From contig JAHQVJ010000012.1 in the NCBI GenBank assembly GCA_019634415.1, positions 1 to 51,926 on the forward strand: DNA of 51,926 nt, in the 5' to 3' direction. This document shows positions 41,329-50,236 of this stretch, piece by piece (position 1 is the first letter of the stretch; every line of letters starts with the position of its first letter). The DNA comes from Myxococcales bacterium (GTDB lineage: Bacteria > Myxococcota_A > UBA796 > GCA-2862545). The notes under the pieces are model-generated. The model did not search any database. It saw only the letters and a list, made by a program, of their open reading frames with translations, and was not told where the DNA came from. Both the position numbers and the translations under genes were made by a program.

Positions 41329-43651
41329 CGTCGCCGCTGGCAGTGCTCGCGGCGGGCGCCATCGACAGGCCCACGTCCACCAGTCCGCTGGCCACCAGCC
41401 AGGAGGTGGGCGCCACCCCGGCGTCGTGTGCGGCGATGCCTCCGGCAGACAGCGCGGCCTCGTGCGCGCTGCCGAACAGCGACACGGAGGGAGACAGGCC
41501 CTTGTCGAGCAAGATGGGCTGCCCCCAGAAGCCCAGCGGGCTCGACAGCAGGCCGGTGCCGCTGGAGAAGGTGGTGACGGTGCTGCTGCGGTCGAAGGCG
41601 AACAGCATCGAGGCGTGGAAGCCGAGGGGGCTGGAGAGCAGGCCGGTACCGTCGATGCCCACGAGGCGCATGGTGCGGAAGCCGAGTGGGCTGGAGAGCA
41701 GACCGGTGCCGTCCAGCGTGAGCGTGCGCAGCGACACCCGGAAGCCGAGGGGGCTGGAGAGCAGGCCGGTGCCATCGAGGTCCACGTCGAGGGTGCCCGC
41801 GGCGGCGAAGCCCGACAGATGGGACGGACGGAACACGATGCCCAGCGGGCTGGAGAGCAGGCCCGTGCCGGTGTCCACCACGGCCCAGGACTCCAGCAGG
41901 GTCCGGTCCAGCTCCGGATCGTGGCCGTCGGTCCAGTGCACGGCCAGGCCCAGCTCGTCTCCGTCGGCCGGTGTCGCGTCGGAGATGGCCTGCAACAGCA
42001 CCTCGCCGGGCTCGCTGGCGAAGAGCAGGCGGCCCGGCGTGACGGCCAGTCCGTCCACCACCACCATGTCTGCGCGAAAGGCCCAGGCGTCCACGGTCCG
42101 CGAACCTCGGCCCATCAAGGTGCAGATCCCCGCTGAGTCGGTGCGGCATTGCGTCCAGTGCACCTCCTCGGCGGCATACACGGTGGCCACCACGGAGGCG
42201 TCCTCGACGGGCGCTCCGCTGGCGTCCATCACCACCGCTCGGGCGTGGGGCACGGTGCCGAACCACCCCTCCGTGATGTAGGGGAGCAGTCCCACGTGCA
42301 GCTCGGGTGCCGCGACGGAGTCGTCCAGCGACGCCTCCACGTCGAGGACCTCGGCGCCGGTGCCGTCCAGCGTGGCCTCCCAGGGAGAGTAGCCACCGCC
42401 GCCCTGCTGCAAGGTCACCGCGACGTCGATGGGGGCCACACCGGCGTGGAGCAGCCGGGCTGCGGCACCGCTCACGATGGCCGCGGCCTGGCTCGTGCCC
42501 TCGTACAGCCACAGCCCCACCCGGGACGGGTCGCCGGGGTGGATGGTCTCCGCGAGGATGCCGTCCGGAACACCGTCGCCGTTGGCATCGTCGCCGATGT
42601 CCCCGCCGGGGGCCAGCACGTCCACGGAGGGGCCGCGGTTGGAGTAGCTGGCGGTGTCGGACCACCACGACTGGGCGAGCTCGCTCGCGCCCACGGCCAC
42701 CACGAACCGGCTCGCCGCAGGCCAGGTGATCTCCTTGGCGGAGTCGTTGCCCGCCGCGGCGACCATGACGATGCCCGCCTCGTGGGCACGCTTCAGGGCG
42801 TCGGCCAGGGCGGGGCTGGGCACGTAGCCCAGGGGGAAGGACAGGCTCATGTTGATGACGTCGGCCCCGTGGTCCACGGCATGGTGGATCCCTTCCACGA
42901 GCGCCCACTCGGTGCCCGTCTTGTGGCGGTCCAGCACCTTCACCGGCAGGATCGACACCCCTGCGGCCACACCGGGGACGATCCCCTGGCTGGCGATGAC
43001 GCTGGCGATGTGGGTGCCGTGCTGGTGGTCGTCGTTGGGGTGGTCGTCGAGCTCGATGAAGTCGGCGGGGGCCACGAAGTCGACGTCGGCCAGCCCAGGC
43101 GCCTGCACACACTCGGCACGGTCCTCGTAGGCCACTCCGGTGTCGAGCACCGCCACCACGATGCCCTTCAGCGCGCCCGGATCCAGCTCGGGCAAGCCGT
43201 CGAGGTGCCACGGATGGGGCAGGCCGCCGCTGCTGGTGTCGACGTCGTCCTCGCTCGAGTCGTCGTCATCGTCGTCGGCGCCCACCACACGGGCGAGGGG
43301 GTGTGGCTGTGCGCCCAGCTCGGTCAGCTGCTGTGCTGCGGTGCTCGGATCCTCCACGGAGAGCACGCCGAAGCCGCTGCGTCCGATGTCGGCGACCACC
43401 TCGCCCCGCACGTGCGAGGCCAGCCAGGCCATGGAGCGGCCCTGGGGGGGCTTCACCATGAGCTGGCCGAGCACGTAGGGCGCTACGCCGGGCGACGGAG
43501 CTTGGGGGAGGTGTGGGCTGTCGCTGGTGGTCGAGCTGGGTGCCAGGACCAGGGGGGGCGTGGGGGCCTGTGGCGCTTTCGATGGATCGATGGACTGGGT
43601 GGCCGTCGGCGCGGCCAGAAGCGCTAGAACAACCACCCACCGACGACCCAT
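41309..43651 (-). CDS. Exported S8 subtilisin-like protease with C-terminal GTGLLSSPLGF repeats
   Basis: A 780-residue exported protease. Signal peptide MGRRWVVVLALLAAPTATQS; a propeptide-like region follows with GQLMVKPPQGRSMAWLA and GFGVLSVEDPSTA; then a Glu/Asp/Ser acidic linker (VVGADDDDDDSSEDD). The S8 catalytic triad is complete: VVAVLDTGVAYED (Asp), DDHQHGTHIASVIA (His), oxyanion AAAGNDS (Asn) and YEGTSQAAAIVSG (Ser). After the protease and a beta-rich region come five near-identical 11-residue motifs starting at residues 595, 627, 648, 668 and 698. The ATG at 43651 has an AGAGG site. It converges on the membrane-protein gene at 40702 and diverges from the giant kinase at 43755. Repeat role unknown. 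Confidence 0.9.
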   Translation of the reverse strand: MGRRWVVVLALLAAPTATQSIDPSKAPQAPTPPLVLAPSSTTSDSPHLPQAPSPGVAPYVLGQLMVKPPQGRSMAWLASHVRGEVVADIGRSGFGVLSVEDPSTAAQQLTELGAQPHPLARVVGADDDDDDSSEDDVDTSSGGLPHPWHLDGLPELDPGALKGIVVAVLDTGVAYEDRAECVQAPGLADVDFVAPADFIELDDHPNDDHQHGTHIASVIASQGIVPGVAAGVSILPVKVLDRHKTGTEWALVEGIHHAVDHGADVINMSLSFPLGYVPSPALADALKRAHEAGIVMVAAAGNDSAKEITWPAASRFVVAVGASELAQSWWSDTASYSNRGPSVDVLAPGGDIGDDANGDGVPDGILAETIHPGDPSRVGLWLYEGTSQAAAIVSGAAARLLHAGVAPIDVAVTLQQGGGGYSPWEATLDGTGAEVLDVEASLDDSVAAPELHVGLLPYITEGWFGTVPHARAVVMDASGAPVEDASVVATVYAAEEVHWTQCRTDSAGICTLMGRGSRTVDAWAFRADMVVVDGLAVTPGRLLFASEPGEVLLQAISDATPADGDELGLAVHWTDGHDPELDRTLLESWAVVDTGTGLLSSPLGIVFRPSHLSGFAAAGTLDVDLDGTGLLSSPLGFRVSLRTLTLDGTGLLSSPLGFRTMRLVGIDGTGLLSSPLGFHASMLFAFDRSSTVTTFSSGTGLLSSPLGFWGQPILLDKGLSPSVSLFGSAHEAALSAGGIAAHDAGVAPTSWLVASGLVDVGLSMAPAASTASGDVSSQLR
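41528..41869 (-). repeat. Five GTGLLSSPLG(F/I) coding repeats inside the subtilisin gene
   Basis: Copies lie at 41837-41869, 41741-41773, 41678-41710, 41618-41650 and 41528-41560 (first to last in the protein). Four are identical in protein; the first ends in isoleucine. Each is preceded by Asp or Ser-Ser. Spacing between starts is 32, 21, 20 and 30 residues. Between copies the 33-bp DNA differs only at silent positions (GGC/GGT, CTC/CTG, TCC/TCG, CCC/CCA/CCG), so the conservation is at the protein level. Confidence 0.95.
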
Positions 43652-43754
43652 GCCCACCTCTTCTATACGAATGCTCGTGTAGGTTCTCGGATCGTCGAGC
43701 GGAGCGTTTAGCAGAGATCTGTTCCTGTGGACTCGAGGCGCCGATAGGCAGAGC

Positions 43755-46700
43755 ATGCCGTCGTCCGTGATCGACCCGGGTACCACCGTGATCCAGCGCA
43801 GGAGTCTGCTCGGATCCTGGCGTCTGGTGGAGCCGCTGGGCCGTGGTGCCTTCGGCACGACGTGGCTGGCGACGGATCCGACGGGACGGCGAGGGGTGGT
43901 GAAGCTGTTGCCCGAGCCTCCGGGGGACGAGCTACGAGCGCTTCAGCGCGTGTTCCATCCGGCGGTGGTGCGATGCCTGCACGCGTCGGCGCATCCGGTT
44001 CCCCACCTGGTGATGGCCCTCGCACCGGGGGCTCCCCTGGCGCAGGTCGACCGGGCGAGCTTGGCGGACGAGCGCCTGCACGAGCTGATGGTGCAGCTGT
44101 GGTCGGCGCTGGCGGCGTGTCACCGGGCGGGGGTCTCCCACGGAGACATCAAGCCCCACAACATCCTGTACGACCTGGACGCGGGCGTGCTCACGGTGGT
44201 GGACTTCGGCCTTGCAGGCGGACGTGGCGGAACGCCGCGCTACGCCGCTCCCGAGGTGCTGGCCTCGCAGGGTGCCTCGGCGGCCGCCGACGTCTACAGC
44301 GCGGCCCTGGTGTTGTGGGAGGCCCTGCACCAGGCGCTGCCCCACGCCGAGGAGGAGTGGCTCGTCGCCATGAAGCGCCTCGAGCAGCAGGCTCCGAGTC
44401 CCACGGCGGGGCCGCTGTGGGTGCGCGACCAGCTGCGCGCTGCCTTGAGTCCGGATCCCGCGGCGCGGCCGACGGCGGAGATGCTGGCGGACGTTTGGGC
44501 GGCACACGGCTATTCCTCGCCGAGTCCGACGGCCCAGGATCTGTGGCAACGGGCGCGGACGGCACGCGTGGCGCGCCCGGTGGTGGACGACGCGGTGAAC
44601 GCCTGGCTTGTCCAGCGTGGGGCGCTGATGATCACAGGTCCCGACGGATCGGGTCGGTCCCACGCGCTGCGAGCTGCCGTGGACGAGCTGGTGGCCCGGG
44701 GGCGCACGGTGGTGAGCCTGGCGCCGGGGGCGCATCCCTGGTCGGCGATCGAGGCGGCGCTCGCAGATCCGGGACTTCCGGGGCGGCCGCGGCCGCTGCC
44801 CGACGGCCAGGACGCGATCACGCGCGCCAAGGCCGTCGCCAAGGCGCTGGCGGACCGGTGCTCCTCCGATGCGTGGCTCGTGGTGGACGACCTGCACGCC
44901 TTCGACGACGGCTCGCGCCGGGCGGTGCGAGAGATGGTGCGACTGGGCTTTGCCGTGCTGACTGCTGGCACCACGGCGGTGGCCTGGATCTCCGAGGAGG
45001 TGGCGCTCGAGCCGTGGACCGAGCAGCAAGCGGAGACCTGGCTGGTCGGGCTGATCGGAGGGGTGGACCGAGGCGCGCTGGTGCGCGACGCCTTTCGCCG
45101 GGTGGGCCGCTGGCCTGCGGATCTGCTGGCCTACGTGATGGGGGCGGTTCGAGGGCGGGGGCTGGTGCATCGGCGGGGCGGCTGGACCGTGGACGAGCCC
45201 ACCCTGGAGCGCTTGGAGGCCTCTTGCTTCGGTGCGCCCGCTTCGCTGCCGGAGGCCCTGAGCGACGACAGCCGCCTGCTGGGGGCAGCCGTGGGCTTGC
45301 TGCAGCCCATCGCCGTTCAGCGCGCGCTGCGGATCGCTGGTGTGGATCGCGCCGCGTTGACGGCGCTGCTGGATCACGGCTGGGTGCAGGGCCGGCACCT
45401 GCTCACGTGCCCGACGGAGCGGCACGCGGCCGCGCTGCGGGCTGGGGTGGCGGATCACGTGCCGCTGTGGCGCGGGGTGATCGCTTGGCACCGCGAGACG
45501 GGACAGCCCCCCTCGGGGCTCTTGGGCTGGGCGCTCGCGGGGGCTGCGGATCGGGCGGGGATCGCTCGCGACGGGGAGGCGGCGGTGCGCGCTGCGCTCG
45601 CGCTCGACGTGGCCGATGGCGCCGCCCTCGCGAAGAGGCTGGCCCAGGTGTGTCCCACGCCGCAGCTGCGCGCGCTGTGGATCGATGCGGCGGTGCGGGC
45701 AGGGGAGGCGGAGTCCGCGCGGACCGCAGGTGCGGCGTGGCTCGCCGAGCGGCCACCGTCGGAGGAGGACCTGCCGATCCTGCTGGCGATGGCGCGCTTG
45801 GAGGATGCAGCCTCGGAGGCTCCACCAGCAATCCTGGCGTGGACGGAGCGCGCTCGTGCCGTCCTGGGGGATGCCCCCACTCCGGCTGGCCTGACGCTGC
45901 TGGAGGGCCGGGCGCGCTTCCGCGGCGGTGATCTGGATCGTGCCGACGGGCTGGTGGCGGAGCTGTGTCGCGACAGCGCCGCGGTGGATCCGGAGTGGCT
46001 GGAGGCGCGCGGGCTGTTGGCGCAGATCCGAGCGGAGCGGCTCGGTCCCGAGGCGGGGCTGGCGGTGCTCGAGGTGGACCCGGCGATCGGCGCAGGAACG
46101 GGTCAGCGAGCGTTGCTGGAGGGGGTCAAGGGCCGCTTGCTGTGGATGGCGCGCCGACCCAGGCAGGCGGCAGACGCCATGACGCGGGCAGCCGCCCAGC
46201 GCCATGCGCTGACCACGGTGGATCGCGCACGCCTGGAGAACAACGCGGCCCTGTGCTGGTACGCCGCCGGAGACGTGGAGCGGGCGGTGGTGGGGTGGCA
46301 GAGCGCGCTGGTGGCCTTCGAGCTGCTCGGCGCGGACCTCGAGATCCTGCGCGTGGAGGTCAACCTCTGCCAGGGCTACACCGATCTGGGTCGCTGGGCG
46401 CGGGCGGCCACCTCGGGTCAGCGGGCGATCCAGCTCGCGCGGGTGCACGGCGTCGTGGCCTACGAGGCCGTGGCCGTGGGCAACCTGGGTGACGTGGCGG
46501 CGTGGCGGCGGCGGTTCCGGGAGGCGGATCGCCTGTACGACACCTGCGAGGGGTTGCTGCAGCCCGGCGACCATGCGTCTCGGGTGGAGCTGCTGCGTCG
46601 TCGGGTGGAGCTGGCCGCCCACCGGCTGTCGCCCCATGCGTTGCCCCTGGCCACGGCGGCCGTCACGCTGGCGGGCACCCACGGTGATCCCGAGGAGCAG

Positions 46701-48122
46701 GCGCGCACCTTGGCCGTGCGCTCGCTGTTGCGGGCGCGTGCTGGACAGGGAGCCGCTGCGTCGGAGGACGCTCAGGCGGCGTTGGCTGCGTTGCGGGGGA
46801 GGGATGCCACCGGGGTGCTGGCGGTGGTGCGCCTGTGGGTCGCCGAGACGTCGCTGGCGCTCGGTGAGGTCGACGCCGCCCGCCGCCTGGCCAACGAGGC
46901 GAAGCGGTATGCGGAGGAGTTCGGGCGGGTGCCGCTGCGCTCCTGGGCGGACGACCTGATGACGTGGACGCGCACGCCGTCCAACGACCAGCACCATCGG
47001 CTGGAGCTGCTCACGGAGCTCGGTGCGCTGGTCACGAGCCAGCTCGAGGAGGAGGGGCTGTTCCGCGAGCTCGCGCGCGCTGCCGTGCGCCTGATCGACG
47101 CGGAGCGGGCGTTCGTGGTCATGGGGCAGCCCGACGCGCTGGAGGTGGTGGCCCAGGCCGGCGAGTGTGCCGGGGGCGCGCGGCCCTCGTTCTCCATCGT
47201 GCGGCGGACGCTGGCGCTGGGGCGCGAGATCGTGGTGACGGACATGGACGAGCGGGCCGATCTGCAGCAGTCCGAGAGCGTGGTCAGCATGGAGCTGAAG
47301 GCGGCGATGTGCGCGCCGCTGTTCGTGGACGGCGCCGTTCAGGGGGCGCTGTACCTCGACAGCCAGGAGCAGCCGATGGCCGCCCTCGGCGACGCGGTGG
47401 CCCTGGTGCGGTCCCTAGCGGCGCACGCCTCGGTGGCGCTGGGCAACGCGCGGCTCACCACCCAGGTCCGCGGCCAGGTGCAGCGGGCGCGGGAGGTGGC
47501 CCACGATCTGCGCAATCCCCTGGCGGGCGTGGTCCTGCTGCTCGAGGCCGTGGCCGAGGACGAGGTGTCGCTGTCGCCCGACGACGCGGCACGGGCCGTG
47601 CGCGACCTCCGCCACGCCCTCGAGCTGGTGCACGGCGCGCTGTCGCAGGAGAAGCCTGCCATTCGCGCGTTCCCGTGGCAGCCTGCCGTGGTGGCGTGGT
47701 GTGGCTCCCTGGCCGGGCAGGCGCGCCAGGCAGGCGTACGGGTCGAGGTGGACGGAGATCCGGTGACGGGGAGCGTGCTGGGGCGCCCCACGGCGCTCCG
47801 TCGCGCCGTGACCAACGTGCTGAGCAACGCGCTCAAGTACACCCCGCGTGGCGGCCTGGTGGTGGTGACGCCCTTCGCCGACGGTCAGCGGGTGGGGCTG
47901 GTGGTGCAGGACCAGGGGCCGGGCATCGACGCCGACGAGCTGGAGCACATCTTCGAGCCCGGTGTGCAGGCCCCTGGCGCTGCCGAGGGGCATGGGCTGG
48001 GGCTGCCCATCGCCCGTCGGATCTGTCGCGAGCACGGGGGCGATGTACGGGCGGAGCCCGCAGCCCAGGGGGCGCGCTTCATGCTCTGGGTGCCGCAGGG
48101 CGACGACCGGGCCGTGTCGTAG
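43755..48122 (+). CDS. Hybrid Ser/Thr kinase-ATPase-TPR-GAF-histidine kinase
   Basis: A 1455-residue cytoplasmic signalling protein. Residues 20-245: Ser/Thr kinase (LGRGAFGTTW, K50, SHGDIKPHN with D131, DFG at 150-152). Residues about 290-600: STAND/AAA-like region whose P-loop is GPDGSGRS (295-302), lysine replaced by arginine. About 640-1060: TPR array. About 1080-1235: GAF domain (LFRELARAAVRLIDAERAFV). End: histidine kinase with H1250 in VAHDLRNPLAG, N box TNVLSNALKY, G boxes DQGPGID and GHGLGLPIARRI. This is the known kinase-ATPase-GAF-HK hybrid type of myxobacteria and cyanobacteria, without a receiver domain here. It starts at ATG 43755 and diverges from the subtilisin gene across about 103 bases. 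Confidence 0.92.
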   Translation: MPSSVIDPGTTVIQRRSLLGSWRLVEPLGRGAFGTTWLATDPTGRRGVVKLLPEPPGDELRALQRVFHPAVVRCLHASAHPVPHLVMALAPGAPLAQVDRASLADERLHELMVQLWSALAACHRAGVSHGDIKPHNILYDLDAGVLTVVDFGLAGGRGGTPRYAAPEVLASQGASAAADVYSAALVLWEALHQALPHAEEEWLVAMKRLEQQAPSPTAGPLWVRDQLRAALSPDPAARPTAEMLADVWAAHGYSSPSPTAQDLWQRARTARVARPVVDDAVNAWLVQRGALMITGPDGSGRSHALRAAVDELVARGRTVVSLAPGAHPWSAIEAALADPGLPGRPRPLPDGQDAITRAKAVAKALADRCSSDAWLVVDDLHAFDDGSRRAVREMVRLGFAVLTAGTTAVAWISEEVALEPWTEQQAETWLVGLIGGVDRGALVRDAFRRVGRWPADLLAYVMGAVRGRGLVHRRGGWTVDEPTLERLEASCFGAPASLPEALSDDSRLLGAAVGLLQPIAVQRALRIAGVDRAALTALLDHGWVQGRHLLTCPTERHAAALRAGVADHVPLWRGVIAWHRETGQPPSGLLGWALAGAADRAGIARDGEAAVRAALALDVADGAALAKRLAQVCPTPQLRALWIDAAVRAGEAESARTAGAAWLAERPPSEEDLPILLAMARLEDAASEAPPAILAWTERARAVLGDAPTPAGLTLLEGRARFRGGDLDRADGLVAELCRDSAAVDPEWLEARGLLAQIRAERLGPEAGLAVLEVDPAIGAGTGQRALLEGVKGRLLWMARRPRQAADAMTRAAAQRHALTTVDRARLENNAALCWYAAGDVERAVVGWQSALVAFELLGADLEILRVEVNLCQGYTDLGRWARAATSGQRAIQLARVHGVVAYEAVAVGNLGDVAAWRRRFREADRLYDTCEGLLQPGDHASRVELLRRRVELAAHRLSPHALPLATAAVTLAGTHGDPEEQARTLAVRSLLRARAGQGAAASEDAQAALAALRGRDATGVLAVVRLWVAETSLALGEVDAARRLANEAKRYAEEFGRVPLRSWADDLMTWTRTPSNDQHHRLELLTELGALVTSQLEEEGLFRELARAAVRLIDAERAFVVMGQPDALEVVAQAGECAGGARPSFSIVRRTLALGREIVVTDMDERADLQQSESVVSMELKAAMCAPLFVDGAVQGALYLDSQEQPMAALGDAVALVRSLAAHASVALGNARLTTQVRGQVQRAREVAHDLRNPLAGVVLLLEAVAEDEVSLSPDDAARAVRDLRHALELVHGALSQEKPAIRAFPWQPAVVAWCGSLAGQARQAGVRVEVDGDPVTGSVLGRPTALRRAVTNVLSNALKYTPRGGLVVVTPFADGQRVGLVVQDQGPGIDADELEHIFEPGVQAPGAAEGHGLGLPIARRICREHGGDVRAEPAAQGARFMLWVPQGDDRAVS

Positions 48123-48132
48123 GGGCGTGGGG

Positions 48133-48687
48133 TCAACCCGCCGCGTCGTACGCGCGCCGCACCCAGTCGAGCAGGGCGTCGTCCACCTCGTCGAGCGAGG
48201 CGATACGGGTGCGGTGGGTGCACATCTTGCCTGGGCCCACGGCCTGCATGCGCTCGTCGGGCTCGGCCCCCTTCAGGTTGATGGAGACCTCCACCGTTCC
48301 CCGTGCGGCGGGACCCACCATGGCGAACTGCTTGGCGCGCCGCAGGCTCAGGTAGGTCTTCTTGGGGCTGTGCTCGATGTCGTCGCCGAAGGCTGCGATC
48401 CGAGCCACCACGGCGTCGTGGATGGGACGCTGGGCCGCCTTCGCCCCGTCGTACCAGGCGTCGGCTGGCTCGGCGCGGTCCGCGTCGTCGTCGGCGCGTG
48501 CGAGGTGGGCCACGAGGTTGGCGTCGCCGTGCCCCATGCCGAGCTCGGCCTTGAGCATCGCCACCATCTCGGAGTGCCTGGCGAAGCCGCGCGCGCGCAC
48601 CTGGGTGATCAGCTCCTGCATGGACACGCCCGTGCGCTCCTCGATGTTGGCGATCTGCGTCGCCCTCGCGTCCTCCATCTTCCCCAT
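48133..48687 (-). CDS. DUF4287/DUF5655 protein
   Basis: A 184-residue soluble protein. Residues about 8-62 are DUF4287 (ANIEERTGVSMQELITQVRA, HSEMVAMLKAELGMGHGDAN). The C-terminal half is DUF5655-like (RPIHDAVVARIAAFG, SLRRAKQFAMVGPAARG), a domain related to the YdhG/YjdI-type DUF1801 fold. Such proteins are small, cytoplasmic and of unknown function. The ATG at 48687 has GGAGCGA upstream. Only 10 bases separate its stop from the stop of the giant kinase, with no clear terminator. It follows the DUF1761 gene at 9 bases, so the two form an operon. Confidence 0.82.
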   Translation of the reverse strand: MGKMEDARATQIANIEERTGVSMQELITQVRARGFARHSEMVAMLKAELGMGHGDANLVAHLARADDDADRAEPADAWYDGAKAAQRPIHDAVVARIAAFGDDIEHSPKKTYLSLRRAKQFAMVGPAARGTVEVSINLKGAEPDERMQAVGPGKMCTHRTRIASLDEVDDALLDWVRRAYDAAG

Positions 48688-48696
48688 GGCTCGCTC

Positions 48697-49101
48697 CTAC
48701 CAAGGCCAGAGGCCGAGGATGGCCCCCATGAGGGTGAAGGCCACCATGTGGTAGCCGCCGTTGATGAGCCACAGACCCAGGGGCCTGCGCTCGAACAGGT
48801 AGGTCACCCCCATACCCAAGGAGACCCAGCCGAAGCCGGCGGCGAAGGCGGCGAACACCGCGAAGCCCGCGCCGGGGTCCGGCCCGATGAAGGCGGCGAG
48901 GTTGAGCACCATGGCCAGCTGTAGCAAAAAGGCGCCGCCGAACACCCGGCCCATCCCCTCGGACAGATCGTCCTCCGACAGTCCCGTGAGGGCCTGCCAG
49001 CGGTCTCCGAACAGCAGGGGCGAGTACCATAGGCCTCCCACCACGAACGTGCTGACGGCGGCCACCACCACCGCCATGTAGTCGATCGACGAAGGTTCCA
49101 T
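48697..49101 (-). CDS. DUF1761 family small membrane protein
   Basis: A 134-residue integral membrane protein with four predicted segments: MAVVVAAVSTFVVGGLWYSP (with the GGLWYSPLLFG family signature), LLQLAMVLNLAAFIG, AVFAAFAAGFGWVSLGMG and YHMVAFTLMGAILGLWPW. DUF1761 proteins are small predicted membrane proteins of unknown role. The ATG at 49101 has an excellent AAAGGAGGAC site. It diverges from the sensor kinase gene with only 25 bases between start codons, and precedes the DUF4287/DUF5655 gene in a short operon. Confidence 0.85.
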   Translation of the reverse strand: MEPSSIDYMAVVVAAVSTFVVGGLWYSPLLFGDRWQALTGLSEDDLSEGMGRVFGGAFLLQLAMVLNLAAFIGPDPGAGFAVFAAFAAGFGWVSLGMGVTYLFERRPLGLWLINGGYHMVAFTLMGAILGLWPW

Positions 49102-49126
49102 CGATGTCCTCCTTTGGAGAACCACT

Positions 49127-50236
49127 GTGACACTCCCCGCAGACCCCGGAGGGGAGCAACCCGCCGAACGTGCACCTGGGGATGCCGGACCGGGACCCGA
49201 GCCGTCCGAACCCCGATCCATCGTGGTTCGCGAGCGAATCGACGACAGGGCGCTGATGGCCAGCCTGATCCCGACCTTCGGCGTGGCCATCGCCCACGGT
49301 GTGGACCTCTTCGGGCCGCTGACGATGGCCGATCCGGCGTGGTGGTGGGGGCACCTGTGGTTCGTGGGCGGTGCGGGCTGCATCTATGGCGCCAACCGCA
49401 CCTTGCTGTTCGCGGGCCGTCGCCACACCAGCTGGTTCTCTCGACCCCTGGCCCGGCTGGTGCTGCTGGCCACGGGGATCCTGTTCGGTACGGTCCCCAC
49501 CACGGTGCTCATGCTGCAGTTCTGGACCGCGCTGTCGGGGGTCCCCCTCGACGGTGCCCTCACCACGGTGCTGCTGATCAACGTGATCTGCGTGCTGTTC
49601 GTCACCTGGCTGTACGAGATGCTGTTCCTGATCCGGGAGCGCGTGGACGATCAGGTGCAGCTGACCCGCATCCATGCGGCGCGGACCCAGGCCGAGCTGG
49701 ACGCGCTGCGGGCGCAGGTGGATCCGCACTTCCTCTTCAATGCCCTGAACACGCTGGCGGCGCTGATCGACGTGCGGCCCGCCGATGCCCGCCGCTTCGT
49801 GGACCACCTGGCTCGGGTCTACCGAACGCTGCTCGACACCCGTGGGCGTCCGGTGGTGCCCCTGGCCGAGGAGCTCGAGCTGGCGCGGGCCTACGCGGGG
49901 CTGCTGCAGATCCGCTTCGGCGACGCCGTGGTCACGAGCGTGCGGGGGCCGTCGGATCCGACGTCGTGGTGGGTGGTTCCGGGAGCGGCGCAGGTGCTGC
50001 TGGAGAACGCCATCCGTCACAACGCCATCGACCCCGACTTGCCGCTACCCATCGAGGTGGACGCCACACAGGGCGCCCTGGTGGTGCAGCATCCCCGCAG
50101 GCCGAAGCACGCCACCCCCGGCACCGGCCTGGGGCTGGCCAACCTCGACGCGCGGGCCCGGGCCGCCACTGGGCACCCCATCGAGGTGGACGCGGGGGCC
50201 CTGTTTCGCGTGCGCGTGCCGCTGGTGCAGCCCTGA
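49127..50236 (+). CDS. LytS/YehU-type sensor histidine kinase
   Basis: A 369-residue membrane kinase. Four membrane segments at about 43-60, 71-95, 108-132 and 143-168 form the input region, followed by a short coiled-coil (VQLTRIHAARTQAELDALRA) and the His_kinase motif VDPHFLFNALNTLAAL with phospho-acceptor H201. The ATPase part has VLLENAIRHNAI (N box) and GTGLGLANLDARARA (G box). It contains no periplasmic sensor domain, so a membrane-linked or lipid signal is likely. A GGAGA site precedes GTG 49127. It overlaps the LytTR response regulator start by one base (TGATG) and is surely its partner. Confidence 0.92.
   Translation: MTLPADPGGEQPAERAPGDAGPGPEPSEPRSIVVRERIDDRALMASLIPTFGVAIAHGVDLFGPLTMADPAWWWGHLWFVGGAGCIYGANRTLLFAGRRHTSWFSRPLARLVLLATGILFGTVPTTVLMLQFWTALSGVPLDGALTTVLLINVICVLFVTWLYEMLFLIRERVDDQVQLTRIHAARTQAELDALRAQVDPHFLFNALNTLAALIDVRPADARRFVDHLARVYRTLLDTRGRPVVPLAEELELARAYAGLLQIRFGDAVVTSVRGPSDPTSWWVVPGAAQVLLENAIRHNAIDPDLPLPIEVDATQGALVVQHPRRPKHATPGTGLGLANLDARARAATGHPIEVDAGALFRVRVPLVQP

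Noticed and set aside
40684..43670. CTATACGA boxes at 40686 and 43663 as a shared regulatory site
   Set aside because: Both lie in divergent intergenic regions, but their position relative to the nearest start is not consistent and an A/T-rich octamer twice can be chance.
43932..46997. A 1021-residue minus-strand frame opposite the giant kinase gene
   Set aside because: It lacks domains, is rich in Arg, His and Gln, and is an expected shadow of high GC third positions in the plus-strand gene, which has clear kinase, GAF and histidine kinase motifs.
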